Assembly: GCA_027490155.1 (NCBI GenBank)
Contig: JAIXYP010000055.1
Location: 1 to 36,640, forward strand
Length of the DNA stretch: 36,640 nucleotides
Direction: 5' to 3'
Source of the DNA: Cytophagaceae bacterium
GTDB lineage: Bacteria > Bacteroidota > Bacteroidia > Cytophagales > Flexibacteraceae
Positions 1 through 7,723 of the stretch are shown here, in pieces (the first letter of the stretch is position 1; every line of letters starts with the position of its first letter). The position numbers were made by a program, and so were the translations under genes. The notes under the pieces are model-generated. The model ran no database searches. It was not told the DNA's origin and saw nothing but the letters and a program-made list of their open reading frames with translations.

Positions 1-86
1 AAAATCCCCTCAGGAAGTAATAGGGAAATCAATGCTTGGTAGTTGTCGCTCAACTTGATCCGGTTTTGACCGCAAAGCAACAATTT

Positions 87-125
87 TATTTTTCATCCCC
101 CAACTATTCAACTTGATCCGAAAAA
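87..125. repeat. 39-bp inverted repeat, left copy
   Basis: This 39-bp stretch is the exact reverse complement of 36517-36555. A shorter piece of it, TCAACTTGATCCG, also occurs just upstream at 50-62. Both large copies lie in decayed DNA next to pseudogene fragments. I see no transposase and no target-site duplication, so the repeat may be a dispersed genomic element rather than the end of one mobile unit. Confidence 0.85.
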
Positions 126-162
126 CCGCCACCTAAACCGCCATCTCATTGGGATTAAAGAA

Positions 163-189
163 CGAAACCCGCTCTGGGAGCGGGTTTCG
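163..189. terminator. Strong GC-rich hairpin, terminator-like
   Basis: A perfect 12-bp stem (arms 163-174 and 178-189) encloses the 3-nt loop TGG. Read on the minus strand it is followed by GTTCTTT, a modest T-rich tail, so it could be a rho-independent terminator for a lost minus-strand gene. No intact gene abuts it. Confidence 0.5.
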
Positions 190-374
190 GGACATACTTG
201 CGGACTGGACGGGGGCAGAACAGATGTACAAGAATGAACGAAAATGAACACAAACGGACTAAAATTCTTGTTTTGAGGACTATTCAAGACGGATGAAGTT
301 TCCAAAGTTGTATAATGTTGTTTAAAACTGTTCGGCAAATCTCTACGGGAACTCTACGGAGAAACAAAGTTGAG

Positions 375-563
375 CTATATTTCTTTGGCTGCATGTAGGT
401 TGAAGTATAAAGCACGCTGCGGATCATCTTTTACAATGGTGATGTTTCCCTTAGGGTCGTACCAGTAATTGAGATCCTGGAAAATATCCGTATTCTTTTG
501 TGTCTTTAACCTTGTGAGCTGGTATGATAATGGGTCGAAAGTGTAGCTGGTGTGACAGTATGT
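375..563 (-). pseudogene. Remnant of an SpvB/TcC-type Rhs toxin gene
   Basis: The minus strand reads about 60 residues without a stop, including YTFDPLSYQLTRL, QDLNYWYDPKGNIT and DDPQRALYFN, before a TAG at 375-377. This pattern (YTYDP..RLTRL..LQDL.Y.YDP.GNIT.I.DDAQQ..YF) is the signature of the Rhs/YD-repeat segment of insecticidal toxin-complex B/C and SpvB-like proteins. Those proteins run to well over 1000 residues, so this is a small fragment. The upstream part is gone and is replaced by helicase-like debris. It shows that the genome once carried a Tc/Rhs-type toxin here. Confidence 0.7.
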
Positions 564-564
564 A

Positions 565-1136
565 ATATTTTTTGTAGTCTTTTAAAACGTTAGTTATTCA
601 GTCAACTTATACTTTTCTGGCTTCTTGTGTACATTGGCCTAGGTAGTGGGCTTCATCTAGCACTATGAGGTCACAGAAGGTTAGTTGCAGATACTAGACT
701 TTTTTTGCTGGCTAACTGATAAGTACAAACCTTGATAGTTTGGTTATAATCAAACGGATTCTTGGCTCCATTTTTATAATTGGCAATTAAGGATTTATTT
801 CCCATTGCCTCGCTTCTGAGGAAAAACTTATCAGCCGGTTCATTCACCCATTGTTTCCTCAGTGCAGAAGGGCAAATGATGATTATTCTGTGTTTATTTT
901 CGACCCATTGCTGGCTTAGTTATATACCCGCCTCTATGGTTTTGCCCAGTTCCACCTCGTCAGCAAGAATACCACCTTTTTACGGAGATTTAAAAGCAAA
1001 CAATGCTGCCTCTACCTAGTGTGGGGTTAGCTCCATCTGAGCATCGATGAGTGTAGCACCGAATTTCTCAGAAGAGTCAGAATTGGCTCGCTTTAGCAAC
1101 TCGTAAGTAGAAAATAAATCATCTAAGTAATACCAC
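565..1136 (-). pseudogene. Decayed SNF2/DEAH-family helicase fragment
   Basis: Read on the minus strand from about 1136 downward, the sequence gives YYLDDLFSTYELLKRA, then GGILADEVELGKTIEAG (Walker A/motif I region of SNF2-type ATPases, usually ILADEVGLGKTIEAG), then RIIIICPSALRKQWVNE (motif Ia). After a frameshift near a poly-T run around 699-706 it gives FCDLIVLDEAHYLG (motif II, DEAH). At least three in-frame stops interrupt the first segment, so the gene is dead. The C-terminal helicase half is missing and the Rhs remnant follows directly. A plus-strand open frame at 780-1019 is its antisense shadow. Confidence 0.75.
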
Positions 1137-1384
1137 TACTAAACAATAAAGAACCTAAACCGATATTGATAAACAACTATTGGAATGGCGACGCTAGTAT
1201 TATTTTGAATAAAATTAACATAAGCTATAAGCTTTATACACCCGAAAATAAGTCCAGGAAACTAGAAATCACTTTCATACTAATTCATAAATATTTCTAG
1301 CGACTAGGCGTCTATCACCAAAAAATAATCTTAAATAATATAGAAATACAAGTAGAATTTATAAATTGCTGAAAAATTGATTGC
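1137..1384. other. Intergenic region, no gene recognised
   Basis: This AT-rich stretch separates the helicase remnant from the outer-membrane protein gene. I found no open frame with protein-like composition, no tRNA-like fold and no clear TTG/TAnnTTTG promoter pair. The promoter of the 1385 gene probably lies here but I cannot place it. Confidence 0.4.
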
Positions 1385-2737
1385 ATGACAAGGATGTGCC
1401 TTACTTTACTAGCTAGTATCTTGTGCCTAAATTCCGTTGCGAAAAACGACTCAAAAAATACTAAACCAGCTAAATACAAAGCTGGAGTAGGATTACAATA
1501 CACCTATCCACATGCTGCACTGTCTCTTAAAATAGGATTAACCCAACACTCCGTTGTTCAAGTAATGGCTGCACCGTATAGTTTTGATAATACCAAAACA
1601 AATTTTTATGGGGCAAGGTATCATTATTTATTTTCTAAAAAGCCATCGACTAAATTATGGGGTGAGCATTCAGAAGATTTCCCATACTTATATTTAGGTG
1701 GTGGTCTTTTACAATCAAGTACCACAAACACTTCCAACAGCGAAAACACCAATTCGTTTTTGGGCTATATGGGTGGCTTGGGTTATGAAGTCATATTTTC
1801 AAAAAGAATAGGTCTTTCTTTCGAACTGGGATATGGTGCTTTGTCGGTGCGTAATGGTGAAACTATTGGAGACTTAACTGGAGGAGGAGGATTGCACATT
1901 TACTTCAATAAAAACAAACCTACATCAACTGAAAACAATCTACGTGGGTCAATACCTAATTCCAATACTATAACACCTGAAAATGACGAAGCAGAAGAAG
2001 TTGCAACAGGCAATAGTGACGCAATTGATTTCTTTGGAAAACTAGGTGATGAAGAAAATACTGGATCTAAAGGATCTAAAAAAACCAAAAGTAAAAAGAA
2101 TAAAGACATCAGTAAAGTGCCGCGCTTTTTCGGGTCTGGTGATGTAGGGCGAAATTCTTTATATTCTGACAATAACAATATCAATACTACAACCAACGGC
2201 TATACAGGAGCATTGCAGTTAGGATTTTTACATGACTTAAAATCTAAATCTGAAGCACAACGATTTATAGTGTCATATGGATTGGAAGGACGCATATTTA
2301 GTGGTGAAAGGAACATCACAGATGCTGCTGGTTCATCGTTCAATAAATTCAGATTCAGTTACATTGGTTTACCAGTATCGTTGTGGTATGTGAGCACAGA
2401 TGCTATCAGTAAAAAGAAAAAGAAGGCAGGATTGTACATTCAAGGAGGATTAATAGCCTCATACCTATTGGGGGCTAATACAGAGGAGGGTACCTTTAAT
2501 ACTGTTGTCACATCAACATCTTTATCTGGATATAACAGGCTGGCAGTAAATGGCAACATAAGTACTGGGTTTGCATTTGCTGGCAAGAAGGCAACCTTTT
2601 TAGTAGGGCCGTACCTTACCTATACACTGACTAACATATCCAATGTTGACGGTGTAAACAACAGGTTACTATCTTATGGATTACGCTTTCATGTTATTCC
2701 CAATATAAACACGAATAAAAAAAGCAAGACTAAATAG
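1385..2737 (+). CDS. Outer-membrane protein with two beta-barrel-like halves
   Basis: A 450-residue protein with a short signal-peptide-like N-terminus (residues 1-20, hydrophobic LTLLASILCL). Residues about 30-175 have alternating beta strands rich in Gly and aromatics (GVGLQYTYPHAALSL, YLYLGGGLL, GLSFELGYGAL, GGGLHIYF), typical of small outer-membrane barrels. Residues about 178-250 form a low-complexity acidic then Lys-rich linker. Residues about 265-440 contain a second strand-rich block ending GLRFHVIP. Two barrel-like domains in one chain is unusual. An in-frame TGA at 1370-1372 limits the start to 1385, or to the ATG at 1394. It converges on the DUF4123 gene with 23 nt between stops. 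Function unknown; a link to the T6SS is inferred only from position. Confidence 0.7.
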   Translation: MTRMCLTLLASILCLNSVAKNDSKNTKPAKYKAGVGLQYTYPHAALSLKIGLTQHSVVQVMAAPYSFDNTKTNFYGARYHYLFSKKPSTKLWGEHSEDFPYLYLGGGLLQSSTTNTSNSENTNSFLGYMGGLGYEVIFSKRIGLSFELGYGALSVRNGETIGDLTGGGGLHIYFNKNKPTSTENNLRGSIPNSNTITPENDEAEEVATGNSDAIDFFGKLGDEENTGSKGSKKTKSKKNKDISKVPRFFGSGDVGRNSLYSDNNNINTTTNGYTGALQLGFLHDLKSKSEAQRFIVSYGLEGRIFSGERNITDAAGSSFNKFRFSYIGLPVSLWYVSTDAISKKKKKAGLYIQGGLIASYLLGANTEEGTFNTVVTSTSLSGYNRLAVNGNISTGFAFAGKKATFLVGPYLTYTLTNISNVDGVNNRLLSYGLRFHVIPNINTNKKSKTK

Positions 2738-2760
2738 AGGTAAATAAACCAGATAATGTT

Positions 2761-3861
2761 TTAATCGAACATATTCCATTTCGACTTTTTTTGTTGAGTG
2801 TGTGTTTCTATTGGTGGGTCTTTTTCTTTTTTGTCAGGAACATCATCAATTTGTTTTTTATCTGCGATTTTGGATTCTTTGGAGATGTTAGAATCGTTAC
2901 TTTTAGCATCAAAATCGTCATCGAATAAATTAAATCTACCCTTTACAGATGGTACTGTAGCAGATGGAGGTATTGGCTGTGGAATAGACGAAGGGGTAGT
3001 TATTGAAGGGGTATTAAGCTGAGGAATGCTGGTACTTATATTAGGTAAGCCTGATGCTGGATGCATAACAGGATTACTGTGGGGCAACACATCAGGTATT
3101 ACTGGTAACGCTGGAACAGATTTATTTGGTATGGAAGTGTACTTTTTGATTACTGGGACTGAAGGGAGTTGTGGAGTAGTAGAAAAAGATGGTGCATTAG
3201 AAGATGGAAGATCATCCTTTAAAGTAGCCCGCATTCCAGCGTGCATATTTGGGGAAGGTTGAGAGTTAGGTAAAGTAAGTTGCCCCATGTTGGTATTCGA
3301 TAATTCTAATTCATCGTTCTTCGTATCAACAACATCAGGTGGTATAACAACGCCATCAAGATAACTGCCTTTAAGATCTTCTACCTTGATCTGCTGCTGG
3401 CGTAACACCCAGTTTTCTTGCCAGTAACGAGTGGCAAATGCTGGGTCTTCGTCTTCTACGATAAAATAATCTATCTTTTCAAAAAACTCCCGTATCTGCG
3501 ACTGGTCGCAGGTGGGTAGGAATATGCGCAAAACCCGGGGGTCATAAAAACGAAAGTACAGTTCTTCACCGTCTTCGGTTTGTACCATCAGAAATTTACG
3601 AAAGTGTTTGTGCAACTCCTCCATAGGGTATACAGATTTTACGATAACTCCCCACGAATCACCCCAACCTTTATCAAAGTACCAAGCAAGAAATTCTTTT
3701 TTACCAATTAGAGTAAAAATATAAGGAGCTACTTCAGATAGGCTTTCTTCGCTACGCCCACGATACAACGAATCGTGAGTGGAGTTGCGCTGCTGAGCCA
3801 TTTCCATCGCTTCACCCATGCGGGCGGCATCTAACAAAATATGTGTTACGTATTGAAGCAT
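2761..3861 (-). CDS. DUF4123-domain T6SS effector adaptor with disordered tail
   Basis: A 366-residue protein. Residues about 30-145 match the DUF4123 adaptor/chaperone family (Tap/TEC), which loads effectors onto VgrG or PAAR: LYRGRSEESLSEVAPYIF, WGDSWGVIVKS, FRFYDPRVLRIFLPTC and FEKIDYFIVEDEDP follow the family pattern. Residues about 175-366 are Pro/Ser/Thr/Asn-rich and then Lys/Asp-rich, so probably disordered. The tail contains GRFNLFD at 308-314 and ends in KWNMFD at 361-366; TssK ends in the similar KFSIFD. No signal peptide, as expected for a cytoplasmic loader. It is transcribed away from the HEAGR-protein gene and lies outside the effector cassette. The DUF4123 call is good; its cargo is unknown. 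Confidence 0.8.
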   Translation of the reverse strand: MLQYVTHILLDAARMGEAMEMAQQRNSTHDSLYRGRSEESLSEVAPYIFTLIGKKEFLAWYFDKGWGDSWGVIVKSVYPMEELHKHFRKFLMVQTEDGEELYFRFYDPRVLRIFLPTCDQSQIREFFEKIDYFIVEDEDPAFATRYWQENWVLRQQQIKVEDLKGSYLDGVVIPPDVVDTKNDELELSNTNMGQLTLPNSQPSPNMHAGMRATLKDDLPSSNAPSFSTTPQLPSVPVIKKYTSIPNKSVPALPVIPDVLPHSNPVMHPASGLPNISTSIPQLNTPSITTPSSIPQPIPPSATVPSVKGRFNLFDDDFDAKSNDSNISKESKIADKKQIDDVPDKKEKDPPIETHTQQKKSKWNMFD

Positions 3862-3885
3862 TGATCAATTTGAAAAAATGTTGCA

Positions 3886-3919
3886 CTAAAATATAAAAGA
3901 GTTTCGCATAATACAAAAA
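3886..3919 (-). promoter_or_regulatory. Candidate Bacteroidota promoter for the DUF4123 gene
   Basis: On the minus strand TTTTTG (3914-3919) and TATATTTTAG (3886-3895) are 18 nt apart, close to the Bacteroidota pattern TTTG / TAnnTTTG. They lie about 25-58 nt upstream of the ATG at 3861. The -7 element lacks the final TTTG match, so this is a weak call in AT-rich DNA. Confidence 0.3.
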
Positions 3920-4039
3920 TAAATTTCCGAAATGATCATTCAGGTTATCCTACTTCGTGTTATCTTATAATTATAGACAAAATTTTTTAGTATAAGTCAG
4001 TAATATTTTATAATTTACCTTCAAAATACACACTACTTC

Positions 4040-4816
4040 ATGAATAACGAGTCTCTACTTCTTGCCGCCTACCACGAGGCTGGTCGTGTGGTGTTTGCCT
4101 ATCTGAGTGGCTACACCTGTATTACTATGGAGCTACCAGGATCTGGTGGCAATACAAAACTGAACCCCGAGAACGATATAGCAGCAGTGCAAGGAGTGCT
4201 GACTGGAAACCCACTATCGCTGGCTACGGAAAACAGAGAACATGACATAGCTGTAGCAAGAAAACTGATGGCTATATATAGTGCGGGATCGTGTGCTGAA
4301 GTGTACTATCAGAATGGCGGCAGCATGCCCGATGAACTGGAGATGGATATGACCGGGCAGGATTTTATAAACATCGAGAAGATACAGGCATTCCTGAAAA
4401 AATCTATAGTTGACCACTCTGATGACTATGTAATGCAAACCATGGTATCGGTGTTCAGGAAGCTGAATGAGCGGGATGTGTGGAAGGCTATAAGCCTGCT
4501 GGCAACCCGCATACTGGAAACAGAGAACAGGTCGCTGACCCGATTCTATATAGAAGACACGCTGATGGTGGCCGGCATAAGGGCTGCTAAGCAGGCCAGC
4601 AGCCCAGGCTATAGTGTGGGCATAAGTGAGGATAAAAGCCCCCGCCCAAAAGAACCGGATGCACGAACACCGCCTAAATTTGACTTTGGTGGTACAAACC
4701 CACTCGATGCAATGGTAAAAGACTTTCTACAGCAAATAAAGAAGGACTGGAAGGATGGTGAGGTAGAAGCAGCAATGGCTTACTTGCATGGGGTGTATGG
4801 GAAGTATGGACAGTAA
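4040..4816 (+). CDS. FtsH-peptidase (M41)-like protein with degenerate HEAGR motif
   Basis: A 258-residue soluble protein without signal peptide. Residues 10-20 read AYHEAGRVVFA, which lines up with the AxHEAGHAxxA zinc motif of M41/FtsH peptidases but has Arg at the second His position. The later IAVARKLMAIYSAGSCAEVYY (split at 70-90) and MTGQDFINIEKIQAFL (104-119) resemble the helical FtsH region that supplies the third zinc ligand. There is no AAA ATPase domain, so this is an isolated, probably catalytically dead, peptidase-like fold. After a Pro-rich linker, KFDFGG (213-218) is followed by an amphipathic C-terminus. The same KFDFGG occurs near the end of TssK, which suggests a T6SS role, perhaps as an adaptor. 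It diverges from the DUF4123 gene. Function not known. Confidence 0.7.
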   Translation: MNNESLLLAAYHEAGRVVFAYLSGYTCITMELPGSGGNTKLNPENDIAAVQGVLTGNPLSLATENREHDIAVARKLMAIYSAGSCAEVYYQNGGSMPDELEMDMTGQDFINIEKIQAFLKKSIVDHSDDYVMQTMVSVFRKLNERDVWKAISLLATRILETENRSLTRFYIEDTLMVAGIRAAKQASSPGYSVGISEDKSPRPKEPDARTPPKFDFGGTNPLDAMVKDFLQQIKKDWKDGEVEAAMAYLHGVYGKYGQ

Positions 4817-4869
4817 TCTGTCATAATACGCTTTAATATATTAGCACACAAGGCACTGACAAATAGCAA

Positions 4870-5442
4870 TTATCCAACTTTGTATTTGAGATCATTTAAG
4901 AAATTTCTGCTAATGATCTGGAAAGCAGGGTGTAAAATATATACATTGGCATACATTTCTATCAACCCGTTTATGATTTTGACAACATCTGCCTTATTGA
5001 GTGACCCAGCTGAATAATTACTGCTTGCAGTGGACTGCCGGACGTTGACATTTTTTGCAGAAGTTCCTAGCTGATCGACATAATACAATTGCCTGAACTC
5101 TTTAAAATGAAAAAAGCTACTGATCATGCTATGTTCGGACTTACTGATGAGAACTGTAGGTATATGATTAATGTAGTAATCATTTAAAGTGCCTAGTCCC
5201 AAGCCAGTAAGCGGTAAATCGGCTATGTGTTGTTTCTCTACTATGTGGTGAAACTCCCAATCTTTCTTGCTGGTACTTAATCCCATTAGCCGGTTGACTG
5301 AATCAACTATATCGCTTTTAAAGTTATTCCTGTCTTTATATGCACAGCAGTACCACTCCTCCGTGCCATAATAGACAACATAGAGGCCACTATTGCCTTC
5401 TGTTGCGGCGTAGTTGAGGGATTGGAAGTAGTTTGTTATCAT
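4870..5442 (-). CDS. Putative HNH-fold nuclease, candidate T6SS effector
   Basis: A 190-residue protein without signal peptide. Residues 62-71 read WEFHHIVEKQ, followed by an Asn-containing loop (NDYYINHIPTVLIS, 87-100) and SEH at 102-104. The order HHxVE...N...(S/K)xxH is typical of toxin nucleases of the HNH/endonuclease VII superfamily, where the first His pair and the distal His coordinate the metal and activate water. The N-terminal 55 residues are beta-rich and may be a delivery or folding module. It is the last gene of the minus-strand run, 80 nt after the GH19 gene. An alternative is the reverse: a cytoplasmic immunity or accessory protein. The nuclease assignment rests on the motif alone. 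Confidence 0.5.
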   Translation of the reverse strand: MITNYFQSLNYAATEGNSGLYVVYYGTEEWYCCAYKDRNNFKSDIVDSVNRLMGLSTSKKDWEFHHIVEKQHIADLPLTGLGLGTLNDYYINHIPTVLISKSEHSMISSFFHFKEFRQLYYVDQLGTSAKNVNVRQSTASSNYSAGSLNKADVVKIINGLIEMYANVYILHPAFQIISRNFLNDLKYKVG

Positions 5443-5522
5443 ATTGTCATTGTTGAGCGGATGTTATCGATAAAATAGAATTGAGTGTTGTAGTGTCACA
5501 ATACCAGTGAAGACCTGTAATA

Positions 5523-6794
5523 TTATTGGTTATTGATGCGTTGACTGCAGTTGCACAATTCGCATGGTTCCGCCGCGTTAGCAATGTCATTATATTTATC
5601 GGTGTACTTGATCCTATTATCTAAATGGTTGGCTGGGTTAGCTCCGTTTACAATTGCTGATACGTTTATGGTCTTTAAAGTTAACAATTCCTTCTTTTCT
5701 TGAGCGTCTAATGGATTCTTATTTTGTAAATTAATAAGTCTTGCTTTTTGGTTAGCCGTTAGGGATTTAGAAGTTAATTTCATTTCGCCCTTGCCATCAA
5801 GGCATCGCGTTCTGAAAAACCAAACGCTCGCCTGAATGCTAAGACTTCGATCTTCAGCTACTTTTTCCAAATCAGATTCACTATTATAGTTGAGTTTTTG
5901 CTTATTTGCATTTAATGGGTTTTCATTATACTGTTTAAAAAAAGCTTTATAGTTGTCTTCACCTGTAATCTGAATACCACCGCGTCCAAGATAATCAGAT
6001 GGTAATACGTATGAACAATTTCTTTCTGCCGTTTCTGGTAATTGCAAACTTGCTACTTTATCATATGCAGTTGACACATGTGCTTTTTCAACGTTTGCCT
6101 TGTCTAACTTTCTACCTAATCTTTCAATTTCCTTTCCATTGGTTTTCTTGTTAAGTTTTTCAAGGGTTTCTATTTCCTTTTCAACGTCACTTATATACTC
6201 CAGTCTTTTGCCGTTATTAGATTTTAATTTATTAACTGTTTTATTGATTTTGCATGCAGTAATCTCATTTCTATTGCGAATGTCTTGATTAATTTTACTC
6301 TTTTTTTCAATATCCTTTACTAGCTTGTTGCTTTGATTTATTAAATTGTTTTTTTCTTTTTTTGTTATCTCCTCAGACGATAATTTACTATTAATAGACT
6401 CTATTTTTTTTGTATTTTTTTCAATTTCTTTTTCATTTTTATCGATTATAGCGAGGTTGTTTTTATATATGCTTACCATTGTAGTATCCTTTCCGGGTGT
6501 GAATAGTGCTTTTCTGTCTAAATATGCACCTAAATAAGGATCTTTATAATCCCAATCCTCCTTTAAATTCGTCATATTGCCCGACTCCTGTGCTAGTTGA
6601 CCAAAAAAAAGTACTTGTTTTTCTTTTGTATCAATACCCTTAGAATCCATTTCAGTCTTTAAAGTTTTTATCATTTCTTCGTACTCATTGTCAGTTTGAT
6701 CGATAGATTTCGGAATAATCTGTTTGATTTTCCCAACACACATACTGTCTTTTTTCATTGGACATTTTTCCACGCATTCGTTGCTAGTAGCCAT
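5523..6794 (-). CDS. GH19-type peptidoglycan hydrolase effector with inserted coiled coil
   Basis: A 423-residue protein. The N-terminus is Cys-rich (C7, C11, C19). Residues 61-90 (VLFFGQLAQESGNM, then KEDWDY) match the first half of GH19 chitinase/lysozyme-like enzymes, with E70 as likely general acid and E79 as candidate second acid. Residues about 105-245 are Lys/Glu/Asn-rich heptad-like sequence, predicted as a coiled-coil hairpin. The GH19 domain then resumes with SDYLGRGGIQITGEDNYKAF (266-285), SIQASVWFF (319-327) and VSAIVNGANPANHLDNRIKY (378-397). GH19 enzymes cleave beta-1,4 bonds in chitin or glycan strands of peptidoglycan and recur as T6SS effectors. No signal peptide, consistent with T6SS delivery. 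It follows a 108-residue gene by 9 nt and ends in a Cys-rich CELCNC. Confidence 0.75.
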   Translation of the reverse strand: MATSNECVEKCPMKKDSMCVGKIKQIIPKSIDQTDNEYEEMIKTLKTEMDSKGIDTKEKQVLFFGQLAQESGNMTNLKEDWDYKDPYLGAYLDRKALFTPGKDTTMVSIYKNNLAIIDKNEKEIEKNTKKIESINSKLSSEEITKKEKNNLINQSNKLVKDIEKKSKINQDIRNRNEITACKINKTVNKLKSNNGKRLEYISDVEKEIETLEKLNKKTNGKEIERLGRKLDKANVEKAHVSTAYDKVASLQLPETAERNCSYVLPSDYLGRGGIQITGEDNYKAFFKQYNENPLNANKQKLNYNSESDLEKVAEDRSLSIQASVWFFRTRCLDGKGEMKLTSKSLTANQKARLINLQNKNPLDAQEKKELLTLKTINVSAIVNGANPANHLDNRIKYTDKYNDIANAAEPCELCNCSQRINNQ

Positions 6795-6803
6795 AGTAAA
6801 GTT

Positions 6804-7130
6804 TTATCGAAACAAGTATATTATGTCATTTAAAATGTCATCTGTTTCCCAATAATTTGTTTCTAAATTGTGGCAGTATGTAGAATATAAGTCATTTAAT
6901 TCAAATTTGAGGTCGGTGATGACCATTACTGATAAGAATTTTTTTAATTTATCGTCCGTGTCTAAACTGAATCTGAGAATTGCGTCTGCCAAAATTTCTT
7001 TACTTCGCAGATGTTCGATTTCACTTTCTTTTTCGGGAAATTCTAACTTTAAATCTGCAATACAGTGATTAATAAACTCCAAAAGTCGTTTGTTGGAAAT
7101 AGTTTTAATCTGAGAATCATTTATTTTCAT
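6804..7130 (-). CDS. Small helical protein between PAAR and GH19 effector
   Basis: A 108-residue, acidic, mostly helical protein with no signal peptide, membrane segment or recognisable motif. It sits 31 nt after the PAAR gene and 9 nt before the GH19 gene, so the three are probably co-translated. Being cytoplasmic, it is a poor candidate for immunity against a periplasmic peptidoglycan hydrolase. It could be a chaperone for the GH19 effector or immunity to the HNH-like protein. I do not recognise the family. Confidence 0.6.
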   Translation of the reverse strand: MKINDSQIKTISNKRLLEFINHCIADLKLEFPEKESEIEHLRSKEILADAILRFSLDTDDKLKKFLSVMVITDLKFELNDLYSTYCHNLETNYWETDDILNDIIYLFR

Positions 7131-7161
7131 GATCGATCATGGTTACTGAATGGCCAATTAT

Positions 7162-7638
7162 TTACTTCATCATCCCCACCGCACATTTCTCACAAAACGG
7201 TGTTCCATTTTCGGCGGCTTTTTTCATTGTTATTACTTGCGCCATTTTCTGCTTCATGGCTGGTGCCATTTTGCTCATTACTGCCATTAATGCGCTAATG
7301 GGCATTGCACCAAGCCCCCCTGCTGAGCTAGACGCTGTTTCGCCTATCAGCACCGTAGGGCAGCCTACTACTATTTTGCCGCCATGTGCGCATTGGTCGC
7401 CAAGGCGGGCTGCTGGTTTGCCGCCTATTAGTACGCCAGTACTACCTAGTACAATTGTATCGGGTGGGCCAACGCATACGCACATGTCGCCCATTACAGC
7501 TGCGGGTACGCCGCCTATGAGCACAGTGGGTACACCAGGCCCTGATATGGGCCCTCCTACATGCGGAATAGGCGGGGTGCCCGGTGTCACCATCGGGCAT
7601 ACATGATTATCTCCTATTCTTGCAGCGGGTTTACCCAT
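7162..7638 (-). CDS. PAAR-domain spike-tip protein
   Basis: A 158-residue protein that sharpens the VgrG spike and carries or recruits effectors. Residues 1-100 have the PAAR pattern of short Gly/Pro-rich beta turns: MGKPAARIGDNHVCP, IPHVGGPI, GVPTVLIGGVPAAVMGD, GVLIGGKPAARLGD and CAHGGKIVVG. The His and Cys residues (H12, H26, C53/C55, H85) are likely zinc ligands at the tip. Residues 100-158 are a Met/Ala/Lys-rich helical extension ending in a CxxC (CEKC), which may dock the downstream effector. It is the only PAAR gene in the window and opens the PAAR-108aa-GH19-HNH group. The long plus-strand open frame here is its shadow. Confidence 0.9.
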   Translation of the reverse strand: MGKPAARIGDNHVCPMVTPGTPPIPHVGGPISGPGVPTVLIGGVPAAVMGDMCVCVGPPDTIVLGSTGVLIGGKPAARLGDQCAHGGKIVVGCPTVLIGETASSSAGGLGAMPISALMAVMSKMAPAMKQKMAQVITMKKAAENGTPFCEKCAVGMMK

Positions 7639-7723
7639 TTTTTTGTAAAGTCTAAAGTAGTAAATCTAAAATTATTGTAGTTGTTATTGTGTGTACTTAT
7701 TTGTGTGTGCTTCTTTTACACCT

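Noticed and set aside
87-125. Insertion-sequence terminal repeat
   Set aside because: No transposase gene or target-site duplication adjoins either copy, so I report it only as an inverted repeat.
780-1019. Plus-strand open frame of 79 codons
   Set aside because: It is antisense to readable helicase motifs I and Ia on the minus strand and has no protein-like pattern of its own.
2798-3262. Two plus-strand open frames
   Set aside because: They overlie the Pro/Ser-rich tail of the DUF4123 gene in the opposite frame and reflect its biased composition.
7139-7606. Plus-strand open frame of 155 codons
   Set aside because: It is the mirror of the Gly/Pro-rich PAAR gene; the minus-strand product matches a known family.
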